Shown here: positions 8,642 to 16,962 of the stretch, in pieces | How the letters are laid out: the number at the start of each line of letters is the position of its first letter | How positions within the stretch are numbered: the first letter of the stretch is position 1 | Position numbers and translations under genes: made by a program | Source: Myxococcales bacterium | GTDB taxonomy: Bacteria > Myxococcota_A > Polyangia > GCA-2747355 | Assembly (NCBI GenBank): GCA_020431405.1 | Contig: JAGQIK010000114.1 | Coordinates: forward strand, 1 to 45,484 | DNA: 45,484 nucleotides | Direction: 5' to 3' | Notes under the pieces: model-generated | What the model was told of the DNA's origin: nothing | Seen by the model: the letters and a program-made list of their open reading frames with translations, nothing else | The model's database searches: none

Positions 8642-9545
8642 CGTCAGCGGGCGCGCGCCCGCGCCACCGCAGCCGCCGCCAAAGACGTGGACCATCGCCA
8701 CGGTGCTGAGCTGGACGGCCGAGCGCTTCGAGCGCGAAGGCGTCGACAGCGCGCGCCTCGACGCCGAGTTGCTGCTCGCCGACAGCCTCGGCGTCGATCG
8801 CATGCGCCTATACCTCGACTACGGCAAGCCGCTGACGGCCGAAGAGCTGGCGAGCTACCGCGCGCGCGTCAAGCGGCGCCTCGCGCGCGAGCCGGTGGCC
8901 TACATCACCGGGCGGCGCGAGTTCTGGTCGCTCGAGCTCGAGGTCAACGCCGACGTGCTGGTGCCGCGCCCCGACACCGAGCTGATCGTGGAATTGGCGG
9001 CAGAGTTTCAGTCGGAGCGCGAAAACGCCGCCGAGCCCATGCGCGTGCTCGACGTCGGAACGGGCAGCGGCGCGCTGGCCATCGCCATCGCCCACGAGCT
9101 CGGCGCGCGCGTCGACGCCGTCGACGACAGCCCGCCGGCGCTCGAGGTGGCGCGCCGCAACGCCGCGCGCCACGACGCCGAGGTCACGTTCATCCTCTCC
9201 GACCTGCTGGCGGCGCTGCCGCGCGGCGAGGCGCGCTACGATCTGATCGTCAGCAACCCGCCCTACATCGCCAGCGCCGAGCTCGACGGGCTGATGCCCG
9301 AGGTTAGCCGCTACGAGCCGCGCCACGCGCTCGACGGCGGCGCCGACGGGCTCGACGTGATCCGGCGACTGCTGGCCGAGGCGATCGCGCAGCTGCGGCC
9401 CGACGGCGCGCTGCTGGTGGAGATCGGCTCGGAGCAGGGGGCCGCCGTGGCCGCGCTCTTCGAGCAACACGGTCTCGCCGCCGAGGTGAAGCGAGACCTC
9501 GCCGGACACGACCGCGTCGTTCGCGGCACGCGACGAAAGGCGTGA
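8631..9545 (+). CDS. prmC: Release factor glutamine methyltransferase PrmC
   Basis: PrmC (HemK) uses S-adenosylmethionine to methylate the glutamine of the GGQ motif of peptide-chain release factors in the cytosol. The 304-residue protein shows the N-terminal helical domain (RLDAELLLADSLG), the entry motif EPVAYITGRREFW, the family signature VLVPRPDTE, the SAM-binding loop VLDVGTGSGALA near residue 139, and the catalytic NPPY motif (SNPPYIAS, about residues 209-212). The C-terminal phrase GHDRVVRGTR is also typical. GTG at 8631 is chosen because GGGGAG lies 10 bp upstream and it overlaps the end of the preceding gene, a usual coupling arrangement; an in-frame TTG at 8580 would lie far inside that gene. 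It is slightly longer than the E. coli enzyme (277). In many bacteria prmC follows prfA; that gene is absent here. Confidence 0.96.
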   Translation: MPDNVSGRAPAPPQPPPKTWTIATVLSWTAERFEREGVDSARLDAELLLADSLGVDRMRLYLDYGKPLTAEELASYRARVKRRLAREPVAYITGRREFWSLELEVNADVLVPRPDTELIVELAAEFQSERENAAEPMRVLDVGTGSGALAIAIAHELGARVDAVDDSPPALEVARRNAARHDAEVTFILSDLLAALPRGEARYDLIVSNPPYIASAELDGLMPEVSRYEPRHALDGGADGLDVIRRLLAEAIAQLRPDGALLVEIGSEQGAAVAALFEQHGLAAEVKRDLAGHDRVVRGTRRKA

Positions 9546-9560
9546 TATCTTCGAACGATC

Positions 9561-12500
9561 GTGACCGATAGCTCGCAAGGCGCGCCGCTCGGCCCCAAGC
9601 TCGCACACCGCTATACCATCGTGCGCTCCATCGGCGCCGGCGGCATGGCCGAGGTGCTGCTCGCGCGCCAGCGCGGCCTCGAGGGCTTCGAAAAGCTGGT
9701 CGTGATCAAGCGCATCCTGCCGCACCTGGCCAGCGACCGCGACTTCGAGCAGATGTTTCTCGACGAGGCGCGCACGGCTGCCGACCTGCGCCACAGCAAC
9801 ATCGTCCAGATCTACGACGTCGGCCACGACGGCGAGAGCTACTACATCGCGATGGAGTACCTGCACGGCGTCGACCTGCGCGCGCTCGTGCGCAAGGTGC
9901 ACGCCGACCGCGAGCGTCTGCCGCTCGGCATCGCGCTGCAGATCATCATCGATGTCGCCACGGGCCTCGACTACGCGCACGACAAGGTCGACCTCGATGG
10001 CCGCCGGCTCGAGATCGTTCACCGCGACGTCTCGCCGCACAACGTCATCGTCACCTTCGACGGCAGCTCGAAGCTGGTCGACTTCGGCATCGCGCACGCC
10101 GCCACCCGCACGGCGAGCATCGACGAGAGCAACAGCTTCATGGGCAAGTGCGGCTACCTCTCGCCGGAGCAGGCCCTCGGCGATCCGCTCGACGGGCGCG
10201 CCGATCAGTTCGCCCTCGGCATCGTGCTCTACGAGCTGACCACCGGACAGCGGCTGTTTCAGCGCGACAGCAACCTCGCCGCCGTGCACGCCGTGCTCGA
10301 GTGCGACATCCCCGCGCCCGACGAGTTCGTCGACGACTATCCGCCGCCGCTGGCCAGCATCGTGCGGCGCACGCTGGCGCGACGGCCGCGCGCGCGCTTT
10401 TCGAGCTGCGGCGAGCTCGCCGACGCGCTCGAGACGTTCCTCGCCGAGCAGCGCATCCCGCACTCGTCCAACCGCGTGGCGACATACCTGCGCGAGCGGT
10501 TCGCCGATGCGTACGCCGATCCGACGGGCACCGCGTCGTCGATGACCGGCTCGCACCCCGGCGTGCTGCCGACGGCGCGGCCCAAGCGCTGGCGCGAACG
10601 CTTCGGCGTGCTGGTGGTCGACGAGCGTCTGGCCCACGTGCAGACCGACACCAGCAGCGGCGGCGGCGCTGGCGACGCCGCAGCGACCCACGAGCGAGGG
10701 GCGGCCGGTGGTCCCCGCGAGGGCAGGATCGTCGACGTCGGCCGCGCGCACACGCTGCTGGCGCGCGACACGCGCTCGGAGCGCGTGCGCCGCCACGAGG
10801 ATGCCATCGACACCGTCGATCGCTCGGCAGAGGCCACACGCTCCAACGCGCCGCGCCGCCGCACCGAAGCGCAGCGCGCCGTGGCAGCTGCCGCCCACGC
10901 CGGCGAGCGCTCGGGCAGCAGCGCCACCGTCCCGCCGCGCAGCAACCTGCCCGAGATGGAGCCTATCGTTGGCCGCGGCCGCGAGGTCGACGAGCTGACG
11001 CGCATGCTGCAGCCCGACGCGGACCCCGGCGACGGCGGCGCGCGGCTGGTCACGATCCTCGGCCCCGGTGGCATGGGTAAGACGCGCCTCTCGATCGAGG
11101 TCGCTTGCGGTGTCGCCGACGCGTACTCCGTGTTTGGCGGCGCGTGGTTTGTCGATCTGAGCGAAGCGACCGATCGCGGCGGTCTGCTCGCCGCCGTGGG
11201 CGAGATCCTCGGCGTGGCGATGATCGTCGGCGCCACCGACGACGACACCATCGAGCAGCTCGGCGCCGCCATCTCGGCGCGCGGGCCCGTGCTGATCGTG
11301 CTCGACAACCTCGAGCAGATCATCACCGCCGCCAGCGAGGTGGTCGCCTACTGGCTGGTGCGCGCCCCGCAGGCGCGCTTTATCGCCACCAGCCGCGAGC
11401 GCCTCGACGTCACCGAAGAGCGCGTCTACGACCTCGGGCCGCTGGCGCTGCCGCGCGCCGACGCTTCGGACGTCGAGATCGAGACCGCCGAGGCGGTGCA
11501 GCTCTTCGTCGCGCGCGCGCGCGCCGTGCGGCCGAGCTACCAGCTGGTGGGCGAGGGCGAAGCGGGGCGCGTGGCGCGCGTGGTGCGCGAGCTCGACGGC
11601 ATCCCGCTCGCCATCGAGCTGGCCGCCGCGCGCATGCGCGTGATGACCAGCGAGCAGCTCGAGAAGCACCTGCCGCGGCGTTTCGACCTGCTGTCGAGCG
11701 GCTCGCGTGATCGCACGGCACGCCAGGCGACGCTGCGCGGCGCCATCGCCTGGTCCTACCGGCTGCTGGTGCCCTGGGAGCAGGCGGCGCTGCGCCAGGT
11801 CTCGGTCTTTCGCGGCGGCTTCACGCTCGAGGCAGCCGATGCGGTGCTCGACCTCGGCACCATGCGCGCGCCATGGACGCTCGACGCGCTGCACGCGCTG
11901 CGCGACAAGTCGCTGATCTGGACCTACGACAGCGCAGACCCGGGCGCGCTGCGCTTCGGCCTCTACATCTCGATCCGCGAGTTCGCCGCCACCGAGCTCG
12001 AGGAAGCCAAAAACGAGCAGCGCGCCGCCGAGTCGCGCCACGCCGCCTACTACCTCGACATGGGCCGCGAGCTCTCCGCCGGCGTCGAGCGCCACGGCGG
12101 CGTGCAGAAGCTGGCGCTGCTCGCCGCCGAGCGCGACAACCTGCTCGCCGTGCTCGAGCGCGCGCTGCGCGACCGCGAGGCGGCGCCCGCGCTCGAGGCC
12201 GTGCTCGCGCTCGATCCGCTGCTCTCTCTGCGCGGCCCCTTCGGCGAGCACCGCGAGCTGCTCAGCCGCGCCATCGAGGCGGCCGAGCGCGCCCCCGAGC
12301 CGCTCGACCCACAGCTCGTCGGGCGCGCTTACGCGGCGCGCGGCGCGATGCATCACGCCCTCGGTGCGCTCGACGCCAGCCAGCGCGACTTCGACAGCGC
12401 GCTGTCGCTCGCGACGCAGGCCAACAACCTCGCGCTCGCCGGGCGCTCGCGCGCCTACCTCGCCGCCATCTCGTGGATGCGCGGCGACGTCGCCTCGGCG

Positions 12501-13319
12501 CAGAAGCGCTTCGAGCAGGCGCTCGACCAGGTGCGGCGCGCGCGAGACCGCCAGACCGAGGGGCGCGCTATCTGGGCCATGGGCATGCTCGCGCAGGATC
12601 TCGGGCAGCTCGAGATGGCGCGCAAGAGCTACCTCGGCGCGCTGGCGATCCACCGCGAGGTTGGCAATCGCCCGGCCGAGGGCGTGACGACGACGATCCT
12701 GGCCAACCTCTATCTCGAGATGGGGCGCCTCGACGACGCGCATCGCACCTTCGAGCAGGGCCGCGCCGTGCTCTCCGAGGTCGGCGACCGCCGCTTCAGG
12801 GCGATCAACGACGGCGGGCGCGCCGTGCTGGCGCAGGAGCGCGCCGAGCACAAGCGCGCCGCCGAGCTCTACAACCGCTGCATCAAGGCGCTCGCCGAGG
12901 TTGGCGACCGTCAGTTCTGCGGCTGTTTCTGGGGCTACTACGGCACGTTGGCCCACGAGCAGGGACAGCCCGCCGAGGCCGCGCGACGCTATCGCGAGGG
13001 CCTCGCGCTGCTGCGCGCCGCCTCCGATCGCCGCCGCGAGGGCGCCTTTCTGGCCGCGCTCGGCGGTGCCCTGGCGCAGCTCGGCGAGGGGACCGAGGCG
13101 CTCGAGAAGCTCGAGCAGGCCCACGAGATCCTCGCCGCCGTCGGCGACCAGCTCGGCTGCCAGGCCGTCGAGGTCTATCGCGCGCTGCTGGTTGTCAACG
13201 AGAGCGGCGGCGCCAAGGCGCGCGAGGTGCTGGCGGCCGTCGGCGATGGCGGCGGGCGGGTGCTGCCCAGCGACGACCTGCGTATCGCCTGCCGGATCCT
13301 GCGCCGGGCGCTGCACTAG
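9561..13319 (+). CDS. Ser/Thr protein kinase fused to NB-ARC-like ATPase and TPR region
   Basis: A 1252-residue multidomain signalling protein. Residues 18-295 are a Hanks-type kinase: Gly loop GAGGMAEV (25-32), ATP-anchoring Lys50, catalytic HRDVSPHN (154-161) and DFG (174-176). The HRDVSPHN form, with Ser replacing the usual Lys, is common in myxobacterial kinases. Residues 300-460 form a low-complexity Arg/Ala-rich linker. Residues 465-800 are a STAND/NB-ARC-like ATPase with Walker A GPGGMGKT (501-508) and Walker B VLIVLDN (577-583), then a winged-helix-like segment (TLRGAIAWSYRLL). From about 900 to the end there are helical TPR-type repeats. No DNA-binding domain or TM segment is evident, so it should act through phosphorylation and ATP-driven oligomerisation. 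GTG start with no clear ribosome site; it lies 15 bp after prmC and 111 bp before the BMC genes, on the same strand. Confidence 0.9.
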   Translation: MTDSSQGAPLGPKLAHRYTIVRSIGAGGMAEVLLARQRGLEGFEKLVVIKRILPHLASDRDFEQMFLDEARTAADLRHSNIVQIYDVGHDGESYYIAMEYLHGVDLRALVRKVHADRERLPLGIALQIIIDVATGLDYAHDKVDLDGRRLEIVHRDVSPHNVIVTFDGSSKLVDFGIAHAATRTASIDESNSFMGKCGYLSPEQALGDPLDGRADQFALGIVLYELTTGQRLFQRDSNLAAVHAVLECDIPAPDEFVDDYPPPLASIVRRTLARRPRARFSSCGELADALETFLAEQRIPHSSNRVATYLRERFADAYADPTGTASSMTGSHPGVLPTARPKRWRERFGVLVVDERLAHVQTDTSSGGGAGDAAATHERGAAGGPREGRIVDVGRAHTLLARDTRSERVRRHEDAIDTVDRSAEATRSNAPRRRTEAQRAVAAAAHAGERSGSSATVPPRSNLPEMEPIVGRGREVDELTRMLQPDADPGDGGARLVTILGPGGMGKTRLSIEVACGVADAYSVFGGAWFVDLSEATDRGGLLAAVGEILGVAMIVGATDDDTIEQLGAAISARGPVLIVLDNLEQIITAASEVVAYWLVRAPQARFIATSRERLDVTEERVYDLGPLALPRADASDVEIETAEAVQLFVARARAVRPSYQLVGEGEAGRVARVVRELDGIPLAIELAAARMRVMTSEQLEKHLPRRFDLLSSGSRDRTARQATLRGAIAWSYRLLVPWEQAALRQVSVFRGGFTLEAADAVLDLGTMRAPWTLDALHALRDKSLIWTYDSADPGALRFGLYISIREFAATELEEAKNEQRAAESRHAAYYLDMGRELSAGVERHGGVQKLALLAAERDNLLAVLERALRDREAAPALEAVLALDPLLSLRGPFGEHRELLSRAIEAAERAPEPLDPQLVGRAYAARGAMHHALGALDASQRDFDSALSLATQANNLALAGRSRAYLAAISWMRGDVASAQKRFEQALDQVRRARDRQTEGRAIWAMGMLAQDLGQLEMARKSYLGALAIHREVGNRPAEGVTTTILANLYLEMGRLDDAHRTFEQGRAVLSEVGDRRFRAINDGGRAVLAQERAEHKRAAELYNRCIKALAEVGDRQFCGCFWGYYGTLAHEQGQPAEAARRYREGLALLRAASDRRREGAFLAALGGALAQLGEGTEALEKLEQAHEILAAVGDQLGCQAVEVYRALLVVNESGGAKAREVLAAVGDGGGRVLPSDDLRIACRILRRALH

Positions 13320-13430
13320 CAAACGGCGCCGCGTTTTCGGGCGTCGACACGGCTTGGCCGCTCGTGCTATCAACGGCCACTCAACTCACCGCATTCACTC
13401 TTACTCCTCACGCACGCGAGCGATCAGGCG

Positions 13431-14069
13431 ATGGGTATTCAGCTACGCACTTTCATCTTCCTCGACGCGCTTCAGCCGCAGTTCGCCAGCTTCATCGGAA
13501 AGACGGCGCGAGGCTTTCTGCCGCTGCCCGAGATGGCCTCGACCTTCGTCGAGATCGCCCCGGGCATCGCGATCAACCGCGTCACTGACGTCGCGCTCAA
13601 GGCGACCAAGGTCGCGCCGGCCGTACAGGTCGTCGAGCGCGCCTACGGTCTGCTCGAGGTGCACTCCGAGGACAAGGGCGACGTGATCTCGGCCGGCAAG
13701 GCGATCCTCGACTTCCTCGGCGTGCAGGAGCAGGAGCGGCTCAAGCCGCGCGTCGCCACCAACCAGATCATTCGCGCCGTCGAGCCATACCAGGCGCAGA
13801 TCATCAATCGCAACTCGCGCGGCATGATGATCCTGCCCGGGCAGTCGCTCTTCATCCTCGAGACGGAGCCCGCCGGCTACGTCGCGTTTGCCGCCAACGA
13901 GGCCGAGAAGGCCGCGCGCGTCTTCCTCGTACAGGTGCAGCCCTTCGGCGCTTTCGGGCGCCTCTGGATGTCGGGCCCCGAAGCCGAGATCGACGCCGCC
14001 GCGCAGGCGGCCACCGCCGCCATCGAAGGCATCGAAGGCCAACTGCCGCCCGACTTCGTCGATCGGTAG
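13431..14069 (+). CDS. BMC-T shell trimer, double-stacking type (Hoch_5816-like)
   Basis: This is a tandem-BMC-domain shell protein, 212 residues, that forms pseudohexameric trimers. It closely resembles, from memory, the H. ochraceum protein Hoch_5816: the N-terminal phrase [21 protein letters not shown], then [38 protein letters not shown] and [10 protein letters not shown] are all shared. In that organism this type stacks face to face and is thought to make gated pores for larger molecules. The first BMC repeat covers roughly residues 1-110 and the second 110-205. The start ATG has no strong ribosome site. It opens a run of five BMC-related genes. The preceding 111-bp gap is the most likely place for the operon promoter, but no convincing promoter was seen. 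Confidence 0.93.
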   Translation: MGIQLRTFIFLDALQPQFASFIGKTARGFLPLPEMASTFVEIAPGIAINRVTDVALKATKVAPAVQVVERAYGLLEVHSEDKGDVISAGKAILDFLGVQEQERLKPRVATNQIIRAVEPYQAQIINRNSRGMMILPGQSLFILETEPAGYVAFAANEAEKAARVFLVQVQPFGAFGRLWMSGPEAEIDAAAQAATAAIEGIEGQLPPDFVDR

Positions 14070-14148
14070 CTCGCAGCGCTCCTACTCAATCTCGAAACTC
14101 TGACGCAAACACCTAAGTTCCGCGTTCACTGCTGGAGGAATACGAAAA

Positions 14149-14445
<297 letters not shown>

Positions 14446-14448
14446 CCG

Positions 14449-14742
14449 GTGCAGCTGGCCAAGGTGGTCGGTACCGTCGTCGCGACCCGCAAGGAGGACG
14501 TGCTCGAGGGCATCAAGTTCTTGCTGGTCAAGAACTGCGACTTCGACGGCACGCCCACCGGACCGACCGTCGTCGCCGCCGACGCCATGGGCGCCGGTGT
14601 CGGCGAGGTCGTGCTCTACGCGTCGGGCAGCTCGGCGCGTCAGACACGCCTGACCCGCGACCGGCCGGTGGACGCCACGATCATGGCGATCGTCGACCTG
14701 GTCGAGGTCTCGGGCGAGCACAGGTACCGCAAGGACTCCTAG
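14449..14742 (+). CDS. BMC-P pentameric vertex protein (EutN/CcmL family, Hoch_5814-like)
   Basis: A 97-residue EutN/CcmL-type protein that caps the twelve vertices of the compartment. Recognisable segments are [19 protein letters not shown], the [20 protein letters not shown] insert, [15 protein letters not shown] and [14 protein letters not shown], the family's C-terminal strand. It starts at GTG only 3 bp after the BMC-H stop; the AAGGA serving it lies inside the end of the BMC-H gene, so translation is probably coupled and lower than that of BMC-H, as stoichiometry demands. Only one vertex gene is found here; other BMC genomes may have several at distant loci. Confidence 0.96.
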   Translation: MQLAKVVGTVVATRKEDVLEGIKFLLVKNCDFDGTPTGPTVVAADAMGAGVGEVVLYASGSSARQTRLTRDRPVDATIMAIVDLVEVSGEHRYRKDS

Positions 14743-14782
14743 AGCCCCTCAACAGGGAACAGCTCTGCACGGCGAGGATTGA

Positions 14783-16243
14783 ATGGAGCTCGACGAAAAG
14801 AGGATCCAGCAGATCGTCGATCGGGTCGTCTCGCGGCTCGGCGTCGATTCGTCCGCTGCAACGTCTGGCGGCGCGGCGCCGGCGGTCGTTCGCGATCGCG
14901 CGGCGGGTCACAGCGTGCGCGGCTTCCAGCGCGGATCGCTCGGCGTCTACGCCACCGTCGACGAGGCGGTGGTCGCGGCGCGGCGCGCCTTCGAGCAGCT
15001 GCACGACATCCCGCTGGCCACGCGCTACAAGATGGTCGCCGCCATGCGCGAGGTCACGCTGCGGCACGTGCGCGAGCTCAGCGAGTACGCCGTCGCCGAG
15101 ACCGGCCTCGGCCGCGTCGAGTGCAAGATCAAGAAGAACACCCTCGCCGCCGAAAAAACGCCGGGCCCCGAGATCCTCGAGCCCAAGGCGTTTACCGGCG
15201 ACCGCGGCCTGACCCTCATCGAGCACGCGCCCTTCGGCGTGATCGGCTCGATCACGCCCTGCACCAACCCCACCGAGACGATCGTCAACAACGGCATCGG
15301 CTTCATCGCCGGCGGCAACGCGGCCGTCTTCAACGTGCACCCTGCGGCCAAGGGCGTCAGCGCCTGGCATATCCACTTGCTCAACGAGGCGATCCAGAGC
15401 GCCGGCGGTCCGCGCGATCTGCTGACCACCATCGCCGAGCCGACCATCGCGTCGGCAGGCGAGGTGATGAAGCACAAGGGCGTGCGCGTGCTGGTGGTCA
15501 CCGGCGGCGGCGCCGTCGTGCGCGCCGCGATGAACTCCGGCAAGAAGGTTGTCGGTGCCGGCCCTGGCAATCCGCCCGTGGTCGTCGACGAGACCGCCGA
15601 CATCAAGCGCGCCGCGCGCGGCATCATCGCCGGCGGCTCGCTCGACAACAACCTGATCTGCTGCGACGAAAAAGAAGTCTTCGCCGTGGCGCCGATCTTC
15701 GACCAGCTGCGCGCCGAGCTCAAAGCTCACGGTGCCTACGAGCTGTCGGAGACGCAGATCTCGCGCCTCACGCGGCACCTGTTTCCCGATGGCGAGCACA
15801 CCGATCGCGACCTCGTCGGCCGCAACGTCTCGGTGATCGTCGATCGCATCGGCCTCAAGGTCGGAGACGACGTTCGTCTCGCCTTCGCCGTCGTTGGCGA
15901 GGACCACCCGCTGGTGCGCATCGAGCAGCTGCTGCCGGTGATGCCGCTGGTCAAGGCCAAGGACGCCGGCGAGGCGATCGAGATGGCGCGCCGCGCGGAG
16001 GCCGGTCGCGGCCACACGGCGTCGATCTACTCGCGCAACATCGACGTCATGCACTACATGGCGCGCGTGATGGACACCTGCATCTTCGTCAAGAACGGAC
16101 CGCACTACGTCGGCCTCGGCGGCGAAGGCGAGGGCTACACGTCGTGGACAATCGCGCATCCCACGGGTGAAGGCCTGACCTGCGCGATCCACTACGTGCG
16201 TTCGCGCCGCTGCGCGCTGCAGGACTACTTCCGCATCGTCTGA
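14783..16243 (+). CDS. CoA-acylating-type aldehyde dehydrogenase, BMC cargo (EutE/PduP-like)
   Basis: A 486-residue aldehyde dehydrogenase of the EutE/PduP group, which converts an aldehyde, CoA and NAD+ to acyl-CoA inside microcompartments. The first 20 residues ([20 protein letters not shown]) form an amphipathic helix, followed by a Ser/Ala/Gly-rich linker; this is the usual encapsulation peptide. The core shows [27 protein letters not shown] and the catalytic segment [14 protein letters not shown], where Cys293 aligns with the nucleophile of EutE/PduP (NLPC). A second Cys294 follows directly, which is unusual. C-terminal landmarks include [21 protein letters not shown] start with GAGGA close upstream. 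No alcohol dehydrogenase, phosphotransacylase, lyase or aldolase gene is adjacent, so the substrate cannot be read from context. Confidence 0.93.
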   Translation: MELDEKRIQQIVDRVVSRLGVDSSAATSGGAAPAVVRDRAAGHSVRGFQRGSLGVYATVDEAVVAARRAFEQLHDIPLATRYKMVAAMREVTLRHVRELSEYAVAETGLGRVECKIKKNTLAAEKTPGPEILEPKAFTGDRGLTLIEHAPFGVIGSITPCTNPTETIVNNGIGFIAGGNAAVFNVHPAAKGVSAWHIHLLNEAIQSAGGPRDLLTTIAEPTIASAGEVMKHKGVRVLVVTGGGAVVRAAMNSGKKVVGAGPGNPPVVVDETADIKRAARGIIAGGSLDNNLICCDEKEVFAVAPIFDQLRAELKAHGAYELSETQISRLTRHLFPDGEHTDRDLVGRNVSVIVDRIGLKVGDDVRLAFAVVGEDHPLVRIEQLLPVMPLVKAKDAGEAIEMARRAEAGRGHTASIYSRNIDVMHYMARVMDTCIFVKNGPHYVGLGGEGEGYTSWTIAHPTGEGLTCAIHYVRSRRCALQDYFRIV

Positions 16244-16257
16244 TCGCGGCACGGTCA

Positions 16258-16950
16258 ATGGCCACGCCGCCAAAACCTCCCGGGCCGCCCCAACCACCCG
16301 GCCCACGCAGTACCGCAGGCGACGGCCCCGTCCAGCGCTCTGCCACGCGGCCGTACGCCGAGCGTGCGCGCTCGCCGATGTCGCGCGGCGGCGAGGAAGC
16401 GCGCGGGGGGCCGGCGATCGCGATCCTCGAGATGTCGAGCGTGGCACGTGGCATGGTCGTCGCCGATGCGATGGTCAAGCGCGCCGTGGTGCGGCTGCTG
16501 CGCAGCGAGCACTACACGCCCGGCAAGTACGTCGTGCTCGTCAGCGGCGGCGAGGAGGAGGTCGGCGAAGCGCGCGCGCGCGGCATCGAGGTCGCCTCGG
16601 CGACGCTCATCGACGAGCTGTATCTGCCCAAGGCCGACGAGCAGCTCTTCGGGGCGCTCGACGGTCTGACGCGCGCGCCGCCGCCCGACGCGGCGCTGGC
16701 GATCGTCGAGAGCTACTCGGTGACCGCAGCCGTGCTGGCGGCGGACACGGCGGTCAAGGCGGCCGAGGCGACGCTGGTCAAGATGCGGCTAGCGCGCTCG
16801 CTCGGCGGCAAGGCATTCTTCGTGCTCGCGGGCGAGCTCGACCAGATCGAAGCCGCGGTGGACGCGGCGACGAGAATCATCAGCGACGGGATGTTGTGGG
16901 GCGCCGAGATCATCGCGCGACCGCACCCGGACTTCCTGGCGACGCTTTAG
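16258..16950 (+). CDS. BMC-T shell trimer, single-layer type, with Pro-rich N-terminal tail (Hoch_5812-like)
   Basis: A 230-residue protein with two fused BMC domains. The first, from about residue 50, has ILEMSSVARGMVVADAMVKRA and the second, from about 140, has IVESYSVTAAVLAADTAVKAA and RSLGGKAFFVLAGELDQIEAA. It resembles the H. ochraceum trimer Hoch_5812, including the RGxxVADAxxKRA and GKAFFxLxGEL segments. The N-terminal 45 residues are Pro/Gly/Arg-rich (PPKPPGPPQPPGP) and look disordered; the H. ochraceum protein has a shorter tail as remembered. The tail could face the lumen or cytosol and recruit partners. ATG at 16258 lies 14 bp after the aldehyde dehydrogenase; ATG at 16378 would give a shorter protein without the tail. 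Only 12 bp separate it from the efflux genes. Confidence 0.93.
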   Translation: MATPPKPPGPPQPPGPRSTAGDGPVQRSATRPYAERARSPMSRGGEEARGGPAIAILEMSSVARGMVVADAMVKRAVVRLLRSEHYTPGKYVVLVSGGEEEVGEARARGIEVASATLIDELYLPKADEQLFGALDGLTRAPPPDAALAIVESYSVTAAVLAADTAVKAAEATLVKMRLARSLGGKAFFVLAGELDQIEAAVDAATRIISDGMLWGAEIIARPHPDFLATL

Positions 16951-16962
16951 GAGACAGGGGCC

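Noticed and set aside
8808-13373. A 1521-codon open frame on the minus strand across prmC and the kinase gene
   Set aside because: It is the antisense shadow of GC-rich codons; the plus strand has clear PrmC, kinase and ATPase motifs, while the minus translation is Arg/Ala/Val-rich with no domain.
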